A stretch of 64,000 bases of DNA from Bradysia coprophila (Eukaryota > Arthropoda > Insecta > Diptera > Sciaridae). Within the stretch, counting starts at the first letter, position 1, and each line of letters begins with the position of its first letter. Below are positions 1 to 11,298 of this stretch, piece by piece. The position numbers and the translations under genes were made by a program. The notes under the pieces were generated by a model. The model saw only the letters and a program-made list of their open reading frames with translations, ran no database searches and was not told the DNA's origin. The stretch spans positions 1,364,001-1,428,000 of the forward strand of contig NW_023503608.1 in assembly GCF_014529535.1 (NCBI RefSeq), given 5' to 3'.

Positions 1-48
1 GATAATGCTCCACGATTTTGTTGACATATCTTCTCCACATTGTTATAG

Positions 49-405
49 GTTGACTTTGCCTACGCAAATTTTCATTCGCCAGCCATTGACCTGTTCGAAT
101 TTTTGTATAAAGTACCCGCATTAGATGTTATTATTCATAGAAAACATCGAGATGAACTGATCAATCATTACATGAATATGTTCGGAACCGTTTTAACTGG
201 AGCGGCCTTTGAACGTGTTGATGAGACAATTGAAAACGTTAAAAATGAGATGGATCGGTGTGATGAGCTCCAGCTGTGGTTTCTTATGTTTTTGGTCGTT
301 TACTATATGGATACGTTTGATGAAGACAGTGAAGAAGACACCGAGATCCTAGATTACGAAAAAACTTGGTTGAAAACTGTATTGGGTGAGCTACTAAAAT
401 GTTAA
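49..405 (+). CDS. CHK/EcKL-family kinase-like protein, last exon (5' truncated by window edge)
   Basis: Terminal exon of a gene whose upstream exons lie outside the window. An AG acceptor precedes base 49 (TTATAG|GTTGAC), and the frame upstream of it has a stop, so 49 is a true exon start. The exon opens with V-D-F-A-Y-A-N-F-H-S-P-A-I-D-L. This matches the post-catalytic 'iDFQ...spa.DL' block of the insect CHK kinase-like / ecdysteroid 22-kinase-like family (the DFG-equivalent metal-binding Asp followed by the helix after it). The remaining ~100 residues are helical and acidic near the end. The stop is TAA at 403-405, with AATAAA at 490-495. These proteins are thought to phosphorylate ecdysteroids or xenobiotics in the cytosol; substrate specificity cannot be read here. 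The family call rests on one motif and general shape, so a relative within the aminoglycoside-kinase-like superfamily is possible. Confidence 0.72.
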   Translation, partial: VDFAYANFHSPAIDLFEFLYKVPALDVIIHRKHRDELINHYMNMFGTVLTGAAFERVDETIENVKNEMDRCDELQLWFLMFLVVYYMDTFDEDSEEDTEILDYEKTWLKTVLGELLKC

Positions 406-489
406 AAGATTTGTTTCGTTGACGTTATCTTAGATTAGTTAGTACAATCTCCTCATCCCATTGAAATGTTAAATTGAACAATGTTTGAA

Positions 490-495
490 AATAAA
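490..495 (+). promoter_or_regulatory. Polyadenylation signal AATAAA of the CHK-like gene
   Basis: A canonical AATAAA lies about 85 nt after the stop codon, in AT-rich sequence. Confidence 0.6.
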
Positions 496-1579
496 ATAAT
501 AAATTTATCTTCAATCTCCAATCTACGTTCGTTATGATCACAACGTTCTCTTCACAACTTCAAAAAAAAAACCGTTACACCGCTTATTCAGGTATAGCTC
601 CGCAGAGCTATTTTATCCATTCTTTTCCAATTTTGCATTCTTTTCAGAATTCATGCAATAATAATTGATTTCGACTTACTCGAGTTGTACAGTCAAATGA
701 GATGGACGGACAATTAATTCATGTAAATTTCTTCTTTGTATTCATAAAAGTGGTGTGAAAGTTCATAGATTACAATACAAAGGTAAAGTGATAAAACAAG
801 CATCTACTGCCTAAAGATGCTGAAAATAACTTTTATAATTGTTAAACGGTTTGGTAAAGTAGACCATACTTATTAGACTTAATCAATTTAAACAATTTGA
901 GAACGTGGCAGACGAAACGATGTTAGCCCCGTACGATCCCGTTTACCTAAAGCGTCCGTTACACTATAGCCTACGTAGTGCTAATCTTTGAAGAACTTTA
1001 CGGAAAGTATTCATTTCAAAAAGAGTGCATAGCATAATTACGAAAGCCCGTGCCTTTCATTAGCAAAACCACCTACGTCCATAAATTTACGATGGAAACT
1101 TAGGAACCAACAGACTACCACCTCAACAATCACAAAAGTCCAGAAAGGAACCCAAAAAAGCCCCACACGTTGCCCAAATTCTTCAAATTTCCTGAATTCT
1201 AGAACTGGGAAGATCGTGAACCATATAGAGTTTTGGAATTTTGGGAACTAACTGCTAACACAATAATTCCGAAAGTCTATAAAATAATTAAAATAAAACC
1301 TCAGAATTCCTTTCATTTTCTTTGTATTCTAGAACTGGTAGGAACATGCTACCACCTCAATAACTCCTAAAATCCAGAAACTCAAAAAAACTATCAAAAA
1401 TCCTTCAAAATCCTGAAGATAACTGGTATGATGTTGGACCATGAGTTGTGATGTAACTTTAGGAACCAACATACCATCTAAATCTGTCCTCAAAAGGAGC
1501 ACTATTTAAGAAACTACTCAGTCGATCTCACACCTTTCAAAATAATATTTTCAAAATCGGTTTTCATTTACTCAAGTCG

Positions 1580-1970
1580 AATTCCACATGTTACAAACGG
1601 CATAGTGGTCACCGTACGGGACTAAGAAGGTACCAGAAAATTAATGAAGATGGCATGCAGAGAAATTGTTATCATTCCGTTGCAAACTAAGTTAAATGAA
1701 ATGCATAAATGATTTAAGTGTACTATACGTAAATAACACTCATCTGGTCTTGAAGGGTCGTTCAACAGTGTGTGCTATATCATGCAATAAATCTAAATGA
1801 AAATAAGTTGCATTGCATAAATGTACAAGGATTCATTGAATTTCAGATATTATTGGCAGTCTAGCCGACAAAATTTTTAATACTAATGTGACTTTTATGC
1901 AGACTTTTTAGCCCCGTACGAAGTACTGGGGGCTTATAAGATTAATATGCCGTTTGTAACACGTCGAATT
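1580..1970. repeat. Nested inverted repeat inside the foldback element
   Basis: The 24-base block at 1580-1603 is nearly the reverse complement of 1947-1970; both contain GTTACAAACGGCAT. Just inside, both arms carry CGTACGGG(A/G)CTAA (1613-1625 and 1907-1920 on -), the same core as the outer arms of the larger element. The right arm has about 20 extra bases between the two blocks. This suggests related subterminal repeats reused in a nested insertion. Confidence 0.6.
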
Positions 1971-2037
1971 GGAAGCAGACAGTAAGGGCAAAGCATTTGG
2001 TTATGTTCATAGATGACGAATCCGCAATAAAAAAAAT

Positions 2038-2067
2038 GTCCGTCCGTCCGTCCGTCCGTCCGTCCGT
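2038..2067. repeat. (GTCC)n microsatellite
   Basis: Seven or more perfect tandem GTCC tetramers follow an A-rich run, inside the foldback-like element. Confidence 0.9.
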
Positions 2068-2610
2068 GACCCCTCTTGAGTAAATCACAACCTTTTTTCA
2101 AAATTCTTTTTTTCCCCGATTGGTATCGACAAAAGTAAGGTCAAGTTCGAAAATGGGCATGGTAGGGTCGGCCCCTCCAGAGCTAGGGCCCTATAGGTGT
2201 TTTTCAGTCTTTCGACGATATCTACCGAAATACGCACGCAATAGCTGCTTGTGATATATTAAATGAAAGGTATTGACGAGTAGAACAAAGTTGCTGAACC
2301 TTGTTTTTGGATAAGATGCAACGCGAGCTTGTTGGGAGGGCTCAAAGGTCGTTACTCGGCCCTAAGTGTTTTTTGCACATAAATCGAGTAAATCTCATCC
2401 GATTTTGCTAGTTTTTGTTTCATTTGAGAGGTAATTGAATACCCAATGGAAAGTTGGCAAAAAATTTTGGGTTTCTAAAATAATGTCGTAAATTGTTGGT
2501 TTTATTTAAAAGGTACTTCGTACGGGCTTTCGTAATTGCGCTATGCGCAATTTTAAAAATGAACAGTTTCAGTAAATTTGACAATGCCCAACTTGACTTG
2601 CATTTTGGTA

Positions 2611-2700
2611 ACAGACGCATTAGAGGGTTGTAGACGTATTAGGGTTCCGGGCTTATTAGGGCTACGGACGTATTATGGTTGCGGACGAAATAGGATTACG
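2611..2700. repeat. Degenerate tandem repeat, unit about 17-19 bp
   Basis: Five imperfect units resembling (A)CGTATTAGGGTTACGGG follow one another. They lie in the right arm of the foldback-like element and keep a 75-codon frame open by chance. I do not regard that frame as a gene. Confidence 0.55.
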
Positions 2701-2716
2701 GGTTGTACGGGGCTAA

Positions 2717-4672
2717 GTCGCAGCAAACGCTCCGACTGTTCTGATGCCTTGTTTTTAATGGACCAGAAGGAGAATACTTTTAAAGTTAGAGATTACAACG
2801 TTTAAATGAAAAACAAATTCAATTTATTCTTCTTTCGTCTCATTAAACCCATTAACCGATGAACTTTTTATTGTCCAAATTAAAGAAGAAGTCAGGTTTT
2901 TTCAAACTGAAAATATTTCTTCGTTTTAAATAAATTCAGAGGCAGAGTCATCAAAGCTTTCATTTTTAATTTTATCATCAGACTTGATGTGTGATATTTA
3001 CATCAAGGCTATATACAGCCTTGATTTACATGTTGATAAAAAACAGCAAAAATTGAAAACTTTCTTTTTACACTAGTCTGTCTGATACGGAATCAATTTG
3101 ATAAACATTGAATATTGACAACGATGTTGAATTGAGTTGAGTCAACGCACAGTGCGTTAGTTGAGTTTAAGTTTGCGTTCCTTTTTTAATAATTTTGTCT
3201 GGCCACAGCACTGCTCCCAAGGCTGTAAACTTTGGGGAGGTCACGCAGATCGCCATTTTATTAGATACGCGGGAACACACCACTTCTGATGATTCTACAT
3301 ATGAAATCCGCCATGTTATCATCAAGTGTGGTATGTCACCCGCGTATCTGTATCTGTAACATAGAAAATAATAATAATAATGGAGGCTGATGGTAATAGA
3401 ATAGGCCTTGCATTTCTTTAATGAACACGTAACGAGTATTAGTGCTAGGAGCAGTGCCATGGTCTGACATTTGGCAAAGGAAAAAAGGTCCAGATGAATG
3501 TCAGACTGTTTCGTGAAATTACGAAATTTCTTCTTTTAAAAGGCATAGCAGGGTTAGAATGTAAAAAGTGCTCCCAAAGGAACTTAAGCTTATGATACAT
3601 CATTCGAAAGGTCTTGGCCTAGTATCAAACTCCAAAATGGAGTTATTGAAGAAAATGGGAATTTTGTTTTTCATTTATTTCTCTCTAGTGTGTTGACGTA
3701 AAAATCTGTAAAAATTCTCAAAAAATGCCCACAATCAATTGGGAAATGCGCTCAAAATGTTAACCTTTATGTTTTGAGTACGGTCGTATCACGTTTTCGT
3801 GAGCATACAAGGTGCAAAACGAAGTACCGTCCATTTTTTAGATAAAGATTTCTAAAGTATTTTTTTTTTAAATTTATTTAAAAGTTTGTTCATATTTTCT
3901 CATTAAAAACTTTCCGCTGTATTAATACCGGTATTGCATTCCCTAAGCACTGCGTTACGGACGTTCCATAAAATAAGAGGCCAAATAATGACCGTTAAAA
4001 AAATCTGTTCTTGTGCCAGTTATTGCAGTGGGTTCATTTACTCCACGTAGATACTGAAACCGGGGTACCAATTATGAATATTTTGACATTACAGTAAATA
4101 AAGATGTATCTCTAGTACAAACTAAGCCTATAGGGTGTGGGACGACGTACTAGTTTACACTGAATTCGGTTGTTCTGTGAAGTTTTACCCTGAAACCTAT
4201 CATAACGCCATTTTAACCGAAGAAAATTTGTTGACAAGTGGTGAAACTTGCGTCACGCCCGCTTACTAACGTGCGGGCATGATAAGGTCTGCGATATGTG
4301 AAGGCAGTCGTTTTATATGCGATTTGCAAACTGGAGATTATCGACCGACCGTACTTAAAAGATTTCGCCATCAAGAACCAACCAGCCTTTCCTATATTAA
4401 GGTACGAATGAGTAACAAAGAATGAGTAAACAGGAATATTCAGTGAATTTCGTGTCCATCAAATTTGAATCACGGCATCTCAATTTAAATAAAAAACCGC
4501 AATTCTATTGCAGAAATATTTTTATTTTGTTTGGCTGCGATAACCAACAACAACAACAACAGCAGCAACAACTGAACAAAATAATCATTCGCTAGGTCTA
4601 CGTACTGTCTTAACGAATAAGTTAAAGATTTGTGCATTCAATCCAATGAAGCACATCGTTTGCATGCGAACG
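2717..4672. other. Gene-free interval with dispersed-repeat fragment
   Basis: No convincing coding region. A short hairpin lies near 3001-3025, with ATCAAGGCT facing AGCCTTGAT. Bases 3376-3455 (AGGCTGATGGTAATAGAATAGGCCTTG, then GTGCTAGGAGCAGTGCC) resemble 11090-11260 and mark a dispersed repeat. The end of the interval (about 4520-4672) is the 3' UTR of the ATAD5 gene, including a CAA/CAG run at 4548-4573. Confidence 0.5.
4521..4526 (-). promoter_or_regulatory. Polyadenylation signal of the ATAD5 gene
   Basis: AATAAA on the minus strand, about 150 nt after the stop codon at 4673-4675. Confidence 0.6.
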
Positions 4673-7600
4673 TTACTCGCTACTGAAAATCAAGCAATGA
4701 TCGTCCAATACTTTTGTGCTGAACGAATCTGTATTTGCACTTCGAAGATAGTGGTAAAAGCGGCTGCTGCGCCTTTCTTTATGCGAACGGAGCAATTCAG
4801 AACGACAAATTGAACGTAAACAGGGCTCAATGTCCACGTTGAATGCTCGAGTTGAATGAAGATTTCGGCTGGTGATATTTGATGCCAGTTGTTGTGGTCT
4901 GAAAAGGAGGTCGACTTTCAGTCTTTCACCGAAAAATAATTGACTTTTTGAACTCTTACCTCATCGGATCGGTTTCGAACGTCGCCTCTACGTAATTTGG
5001 ATGATTCGGACTGCTAATTTTGATACTTTGTTCGACCAGGAAGTGACTAATATCGTCGTTTAAGTGATTTACAAGTCGATCACTGCTGTCAGTCTTTTGC
5101 TCTAACCACTGTGCCATCGAAATGTTGTTCAAATAGTCAGTCATATCACTCAATGAGTCCGAATTCACTTTTGTTGTACCACTGCCATTGGTTTCGTCCG
5201 CATTTCGTTGACTCCATATCCGATTCGTCTTATTGAGTGTTGTAAAATCAATCGGAAACGCGACAACTCTTTCGCACTGATTTTGATCGTTGAAAAATAA
5301 TTCACGTAATTTGGTGTTGGAGTGCACAACAGTGTTGCCAAGCTGTGTACGATTGGTACTTTGGATGAAAAATTGCAATTCTAGCAACGTTTTCCGAAAA
5401 TCACAATTGTTTCGTTGATAAAGTGTTCTACACATATCTTCCGGAACGTAGCATTGTTCGGCGATCGATAACGTTGCCAACCATTTCGATGCTATCGTCG
5501 ATCTGGGCACTGCGAACGAAATCATATTTCGGTTGATGAATCGACTTAGATGAGGGCAATTGATCTGGTTGGTGATGAGAATCACTGGCCGCTTCGTAGT
5601 GGTAACCAATTGATTGATGGACTCGACAAATCCTATATCTTCTTCGAACACAACTTCGGCGTCTTCAATCAAAATCAACGACAGCTTTTGTGAAGCGCTC
5701 ACATCCTCGCTGTCTTCCGATTGGCTGTACTTCGACTTTGTATTCCTGACACGGTCACCTTGGCTGCATTGGTTGTTGTTCACATGGTGTGACTGGGTGG
5801 CTTCTTGTAATTTTTTCAACACTTTTTTGCCGGATCGCCTAGCCCCAGCATTTATTTCCAACACTTTGAAATTCATCTCATCCGCCAATGCGTAGACAAA
5901 CATAGTTTTACCACATCCGGATGGTCCAGTTAGTACGATAGCTTTATTCATCGATGACATGCCACTATTCGAATTCGTATCAAATTCATCGCTGGAATTT
6001 GCGCATTCTTTCCCGTCCATGTTTTCCTTCCACGATGAGAGAAACTTCTGCAATTCGTTCAGCGGCTTTGTATTCAACAGCACGTCGGACGAGGTTAATG
6101 ACCTGTATTTCTCTGTAAACAATTCATTGCCATTTGCTGCTGGTACTTTCTCAACGACCAATTCGATGCTATTATCACAATCAGCGTCTTCGACGGTCGG
6201 ATCTAATGCATTTTTCCGCCTCAGCTGCTTGAAACATCGATAATATGGAAATTCAGTTGCGTCATTCTGTTTGAGTTGCCTGACCAAATCCTTCTGGTCC
6301 GTTGTTGCGGCATCACCATTCGGCTCTGCGTTTTCTTGACACTGTTTAATCTTCAGTATGTTCGCATGACGTGAATGTGTTTCGACGTCTTCCGCAACCA
6401 CAGGTCTAAATCGAATATTAAATTTAGACAAGTCAACTTCAACACAGCTGGCTTCTGTGTGGAAACCAACGTGACTGACCTTCGGAAACACTTCGTATTC
6501 CGTCTCGTAGAGCTCTTCAAACTGTCGCTGCTTTTCTATTTCTAATTTCATCTTTTCGGGAATTCCCGACATTAGAAATTCATGGCGAGCGCGTATTACG
6601 GTGGGATCGATGAAAGGTTTCGGAACGGCCTTTGCAAATATTGGCGCAAGTTTTGTTGGTTTTGACTGTTTTGCAGTTGACTTTGGCGTAACATGTTCTT
6701 TGTCGACGACCTTTTTCTCTCGGGACCGCACTGGTGTATAGTCTTCGTCGATTAGATACGATATTTTCTTGTCGCGACATAATCGCTTCGGTCGACCTTC
6801 GCTCAACGGCTTTGATGACTCCGATATTGATGATGACGAGGGTATGTCTCGGCTATCTTCGATAACTGCCACTTCGTCCATTACGTTTACCGCAGGTGTT
6901 GTATCTCGTCGCAGTGTATCAGGATCATTTGTTACTTGTGTGGCCACCACGGCTTCATCAGCTGGTAATGTTTTCTTTGGACGTCCTCGTTTCTTAATCC
7001 GATTTTTGCTATCAGAAGAAGCAGCTGTAATTGATCCATTTTCAGAAACTGTTGGCGAACCATCAACGGACGGTGTTTTTGTCAATTTACTAAAGTATCC
7101 TAATAAACTGTCACGCTTCTTGACGGGTGACGAAAGTTTTTCGATAAATGACTCCTCTGGAATCGGATTGGTTCCTTTTCTTTTGCCATTAGGTGTTCGA
7201 TACGATTTTGTCGACGATTTCTCACTTTCATCCAAATCATCGTCTTCGCTGTCTTCAATTCTATTTTTCCCCTTTGTGAGCTTCAATCCATTTAGCGGTT
7301 TTGCTGGAACCGACTTCAGTTCATTGGACGTTTTTGTTGGAACCGCTACTTCGTCGGTGCTCTTTTGCTTTTTCCCATTTTTCAACAACGTTCGCAGACG
7401 TTTGGCTCTTTTATCCATCACCATGCCAATATACTCATCGTCCGCTGCCTCCACTTGCCGTTTCTTTGCTCTACCTTTTCGATCTGCCCATTCTTCTAGC
7501 ATTAGTTTTCGCTTTACATTTGCCTCACGATCAGCGTCTAACGTTTTGCTCTCCTTATTAGTTAGTTCTCGTCCTGGCGAATTGGTTCCAATAGATTTAT

Positions 7601-8128
7601 AGCGTGCGGTCATCATGAATTCGAATGCATTGGATGTCGATTGCGACTTTGTTTCAATAGATACCGGCGTTGTAGCTGTATTTTCATCAACCGAACTATT
7701 CTCTTTAGAACTGTCCTCTAAAGCAATCATGGAACTGTCGACAGGCTTCACTTCAGGTATTGTTGTCACTGTAAATTCGAACACATTCCATTTAGTCAAT
7801 AAATTCCCCGAATTGTTTTTCGCTTAGACTAACCTTCTGTAAGTTCCACATGACTCTGTTCCACTTCCGTCCGACTCGGTGATATGAAACTCAAATTACT
7901 CTGCAATATGTTGGAAATGTCGTGAATTTCCGGCGTTTCGTCCAAATTGCGTTTCCTCTTCTTATGCTTTTTGTGCAACTTCACCGAATTGATAACGGAC
8001 TTCATATTCGACACAATCAGTTTGTTGTCCGGCCGGGCATGATTCGATTTTCTTTCACTTTTTACGGGTGATGGTGTCATTGCCAGTGATGTTTTCGTTG
8101 GTGAGAAAAAGTTTTTGATTGTTGTCAT
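4673..8128 (-). CDS. ATAD5: ATAD5/Elg1-like PCNA-unloading AAA+ ATPase, 3 exons
   Basis: Exons: 8128-7834, 7768-4960, 4898-4673; introns of 65 and 61 nt with GT..AG ends. The spliced CDS is 3330 nt (1109 aa). The protein is the large subunit of the alternative RFC complex that unloads PCNA after replication, in the nucleus. A PIP-like patch starts the protein (M-T-T-I-K-N-F-F), and a second YF motif (SLLGYFSKL) resembles the conserved N-terminal motif of ATAD5. The long middle is basic and Ser-rich, with KKRGRPKK-like nuclear signals. The Walker A motif GPSGCGKT lies near residues 710-717. The Walker B region LILIEDAEVVFEED (near 800) has E-D in place of the usual D-E, as is common in this divergent family. 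The last exon carries LRSICRSELLR...RFYHYL, the conserved C-terminal ATAD5 block. The start at 8128 gives the family-typical N-terminus. Confidence 0.93.
7769..7833 (-). other. ATAD5 intron 1 (65 nt)
   Basis: Donor GTTAGT follows exon base 7834 and acceptor TTTACAG precedes 7768. A TTGACTAAA branch-like stretch lies inside. Splicing joins G to TG in phase, giving V at the junction and removing an in-frame TAG. Confidence 0.85.
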
Positions 8129-8894
8129 TCTGGAAGAAGGTTCATGGAATATTGTTAGAGATTAAAGTTGGATTTTAAGGTGAAGAGGGAGTGTCATATT
8201 GCAAGGCCTGAAGCAACCAGAACCTTCATCTAAGTTCCTGTTTTATTTAGTGACCGAATGAATAGGTTCATCTTCTTTGACAAAACACAGAAATTCTAAG
8301 GAATGGAAAGTGTGAAGTGAAACTGTCTTCGATAAGACTTCTGATGTTTCCTTTTAGTTCACACTAAGTATATTCGGGATAAGTTCGAGTTTTCTCGATT
8401 TATAGACTTCATTCATGATAAAAACTCTATCGCAAAATTTTAAGATCGAAACGGGCTATACCGTCGCTTTGTCTCTGAAAAACATTCATTGTTTACTACC
8501 AGTATGCACTTGATGCATTCGTGTATATGAGGTTGCCAACACTATGATTGAATTCCATAACTTCATTCCGAAAACTTTTTATTGCCAGCATTATTATGGA
8601 CGTACAACCATTAAATTTACCTCGCATGCCGCCAAAATGGTGCATTAAATTTTCGTATTCTATTCGACGAACTTAATCTAAATTATTTCAATAAACTGCG
8701 ATAAAATATACGATTGAAAACTAGCAAAATATTTCATTAAAATAAACTTTCTCGACGTGACACAAGTAATGGCGCCAAAGTGTGAATATGTCAAGTACAC
8801 TGTTTGGGATGGTGTTACAATGCCACTATGCATAAAATATAAATGAAGGAAACATTGCGTGGACCTATGGCGCGATTATATGAATGTGCTATAT

Positions 8895-9044
8895 CAACGC
8901 ACTTCAAGCATGAGTGGTACTATAAATAGGGTGCCGAAAGTTGAGAGTGTGTCGAGAGAGTCCACTGTAAAAAAACCATTTCATACAAAATAGTACTCTA
9001 TTTGGCAGCTGTCGACTATGATCACTTTTGCTTGAAGTGCGTTG
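8895..9044. mobile_element. MITE family A, copy 1 (150 bp)
   Basis: The termini are perfect 16-base inverted repeats: CAACGCACTTCAAGCA at 8895-8910 and its reverse complement at 9029-9044. The interior contains a TAGGGTGCCGAAA block, a TTTCATACAAAATAGTACTC block and GGCAGCTGTC. All three recur in copies at 51035-51132 and 58703-58862. No coding capacity. Target-site duplication not evident. Confidence 0.85.
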
Positions 9045-9127
9045 CCTGCATCAACGACGACAGATATAACAATAATGACTTCCATCGTCTTAGATAGCCT
9101 GCATTAAAACAAATTATGGGATTAATT

Positions 9128-9668
9128 CAGAGAGATGCTAAGATAACGGCTGGGACGCCGTTTCGACGGATAGAGGGAATTTGTCAGCCTTTTTCATATA
9201 ACGAATGAAATGTCAAAAATGGCTGACTTTTTCCAAAATTGGTCGGTTGTTTACAAAATAATTAATTTTTGACTACAATGATTCGAGAAGCAGAATATGG
9301 ACATACGTTTGCATCGGTGTCAAAATTAACGTAAAGGGTTTTATTTGCAAGGTACTTTCGTATTATCTGAGATATACTCGTTCAAAAATTGGTCTCCAAA
9401 ATTGCTTTTTTCAATTCGGAAATAGTGTACGAATACTGAATCTGATTTATAAATAAATGGACTTACGTTCATTCTGATCCCACAAGGATCATGTTAGCAA
9501 TTTATTTCATTAAAATTGGTGATGGTGGAAGTATTAAAAAAAATCTGTGGTTATGTCTTTTTCAATTTGACAGCTGGTCGCATACGGTTCAATTTTTTTC
9601 AGAAATGATGGACAAATTCCCTCTATCCGTCGAAACGGCGTCCCAGCCGTCATATTAGCATCTCTCTG
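9128..9668. mobile_element. hAT-like non-autonomous element with 58 bp TIRs and 8 bp TSD (541 bp)
   Basis: The terminal inverted repeats at 9128-9185 and 9611-9668 match over 58 bases with two mismatches. They start CAGAGAGATGCTAA and end GGGAATTTGTC. The element is flanked by a perfect direct repeat GATTAATT (9120-9127 and 9669-9676). The 8 bp duplication and CAG-type terminus are those of hAT elements. No transposase ORF inside. Confidence 0.88.
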
Positions 9669-10066
9669 GATTAATTACTTACGTATCTATTGTGGACGGT
9701 AGATTTTAGGCAACGAAGTTATTATAGCACGAACTGATCATTGAAAGAAATATGTCACTTTTCTAATCATCCATCTAATAGAAGGTGCCATCTTATCTTT
9801 TTTGCCTGCTGTTGAGAGAGAAACATAAGGACAGAAACTAGGGAAAACAATACTTTCAAGCCTAGTCCGTTAGGCCAGTTAGACGAGCTAGACGAAGTTT
9901 GTAAATTCTTGGTTACAACGTGGGAAATTCTTAAACTTTGAAAATTGACTATGTTGAAGATTGATGATTGTGAATCAACTTTGCACCAAAAAAATATATG
10001 TAAATTGTGGACCGATATGTTCCTCAAATCGATTTGTGCTTTATGCTGTCAAAGGACGAGGGAAAC

Positions 10067-10090
10067 TTAGAGTAATTATAATTACTCTAA
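10067..10090. repeat. 24 bp perfect palindrome
   Basis: TTAGAGTAATTATAATTACTCTAA (split here as TTAGAGTAATTA + TAATTACTCTAA) reads identically on both strands with no spacer. Confidence 0.9.
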
Positions 10091-10207
10091 GGAGGGAAAG
10101 GTATACTTTTAGACGAGAAGATAGCGTTATATAACCAAATCAGAGCTGTTTCGTCAATATAACTTGGGAGAAACTTCTTAGAAGGCTGGAAGAAACTAAA
10201 CTTGTAG

Positions 10208-10355
10208 CATCATTACTTTTTCGTTTTCGCACACTGTAGAGTATCCCATGTGCATTTGAAAATCTGATTTTTTACATGAAAAATCTATTTTTCGTATGAA
10301 TTTGAGTCATCCGTGGGATACTCAAAAGTGTGGGGAAACAAAAAAGTAATGATGA
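10208..10355. mobile_element. Short foldback element (about 148 bp)
   Basis: The left arm 10208-10250 (CATCATTACTTTTTCG...GAGTATCCCATG) pairs with the right arm 10312-10355, which carries the same motif inverted with a few mismatches. The loop is about 60 nt. No ORF; MITE-like. Confidence 0.75.
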
Positions 10356-10927
10356 CACAAATTTGGTTTTTTTCAGCTACACAAGCCACTGGATGTGGAT
10401 TTTAAAGGTTAAAATCGATCCATCCTCCTCTAAGTGCCTTAACATTTCGTCGTACGCTAAGTCTAAGGTATGCTAGGGCAATACTTGAAAGCTTTGATGC
10501 ATAGCATAATCCCTTTAAGAAACAACATACCACGATGCGCCCATTCTAAGGTACTTTGGCCGATTGCGACTTAAAAAAAATCAGTTTAAAAAGTTTTTGA
10601 CAGGGCGCCAATTTGAGGGATACCACTATAATTGTTCATTGTTGATCTTCCAGTGCCTAGCTCCTATAGCGGCCGTAATATAGCCCATTGGTATAATTCG
10701 TCACTGTATAAATCAGGTATGGTCTAATTTCAGCATGGAAGGCCATAGATATTTTGTATTATTTTGACATAATTTGGGAATGTGTTGAAGATTAATGAGC
10801 CGATTTGCCATCCTTACGAATATCTCCAGTTTCATTAAGGCATACACCATTCATCATCGGTTGAAATAAAATTCTAATCACCATTTTGACTGCTACCACA
10901 GCTCTAGCATGAACATAAGAAATATTA

Positions 10928-11099
10928 GGAGGCTAATACTAATGGAGGCTGATGCTAATGGCGACTAATGCTAATGGAGGCTAATGCTAATGGAGGCTAA
11001 TGCTAATGGAGGCTAATGCTAATGGAGACTAATGCTAAAGGAGCCTAATGCTAATGGAGGCTAATGCTAAAGGAGCCTAATGCGATAATGGAGGCTAAT
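10928..11099. repeat. Minisatellite, 16 bp unit GGAGGCTAATGCTAAT
   Basis: About eleven tandem units with a consensus of GGAGGCTAATGCTAAT. The central units are identical; the edges vary (GGAGACTAATG, GGAGCCTAATG). The following AATAGGCCTTGAA and GTGCTAGAAGCACTGC blocks match the dispersed fragment at 3376-3455. Confidence 0.92.
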
Positions 11100-11298
11100 C
11101 AAAATAGGCCTTGAATTATGTCATAGAGATAGGAATCATGATTTCTTGGTGTGAATAAAAACAGACAACACATGTAATCTTACACGCATATATATTTGAA
11201 AATTTAGAGTTTTTTTGACGTTGGAAAATTGAGTGTTCGTGCTAGAAGCACTGCTACGCTACTACCAACACTCCATCTAGCCGTCATTTTGGTGTTGG

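Larger units (their letters stand above)
923..2716. mobile_element. Foldback-like element with long imperfect terminal inverted repeats
   Basis: The left arm (923-1053) and right arm (about 2520-2716) are inverted relatives. Both begin at the outer edge with TTAGCCCCGTAC. Both end at the inner edge with a block reading GCATAGC..AATTACGAAAGCCCGT (1026-1053 on +, 2520-2550 on -). Between these blocks the arms share further patchy similarity around GCGTC..TTAC and TTCATTT. No transposase-like ORF is visible inside and no target-site duplication is clear. The interior holds a second inverted repeat (1580-1970), a CCGT microsatellite and low-complexity DNA. I infer a non-autonomous element, perhaps built by nesting. 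Confidence 0.6.

Noticed and set aside
2038-2067. Regular repeats considered as a CRISPR array
   Set aside because: Simple 4-bp microsatellite without spacers, in an animal genome.
2578-2805. 75-codon frame over the 18-mer array
   Set aside because: Kept open by a degenerate tandem repeat; no homology.
6769-7602. 277-codon open frame on the + strand
   Set aside because: It is exactly antisense to the ATAD5 coding exon, is Ser/Phe-rich as expected from the reverse of a Lys/Glu/Asp-rich sequence, and has no domain.
10928-11099. 16 bp repeat array considered as a CRISPR-like array
   Set aside because: Units are contiguous, with no unique spacers.
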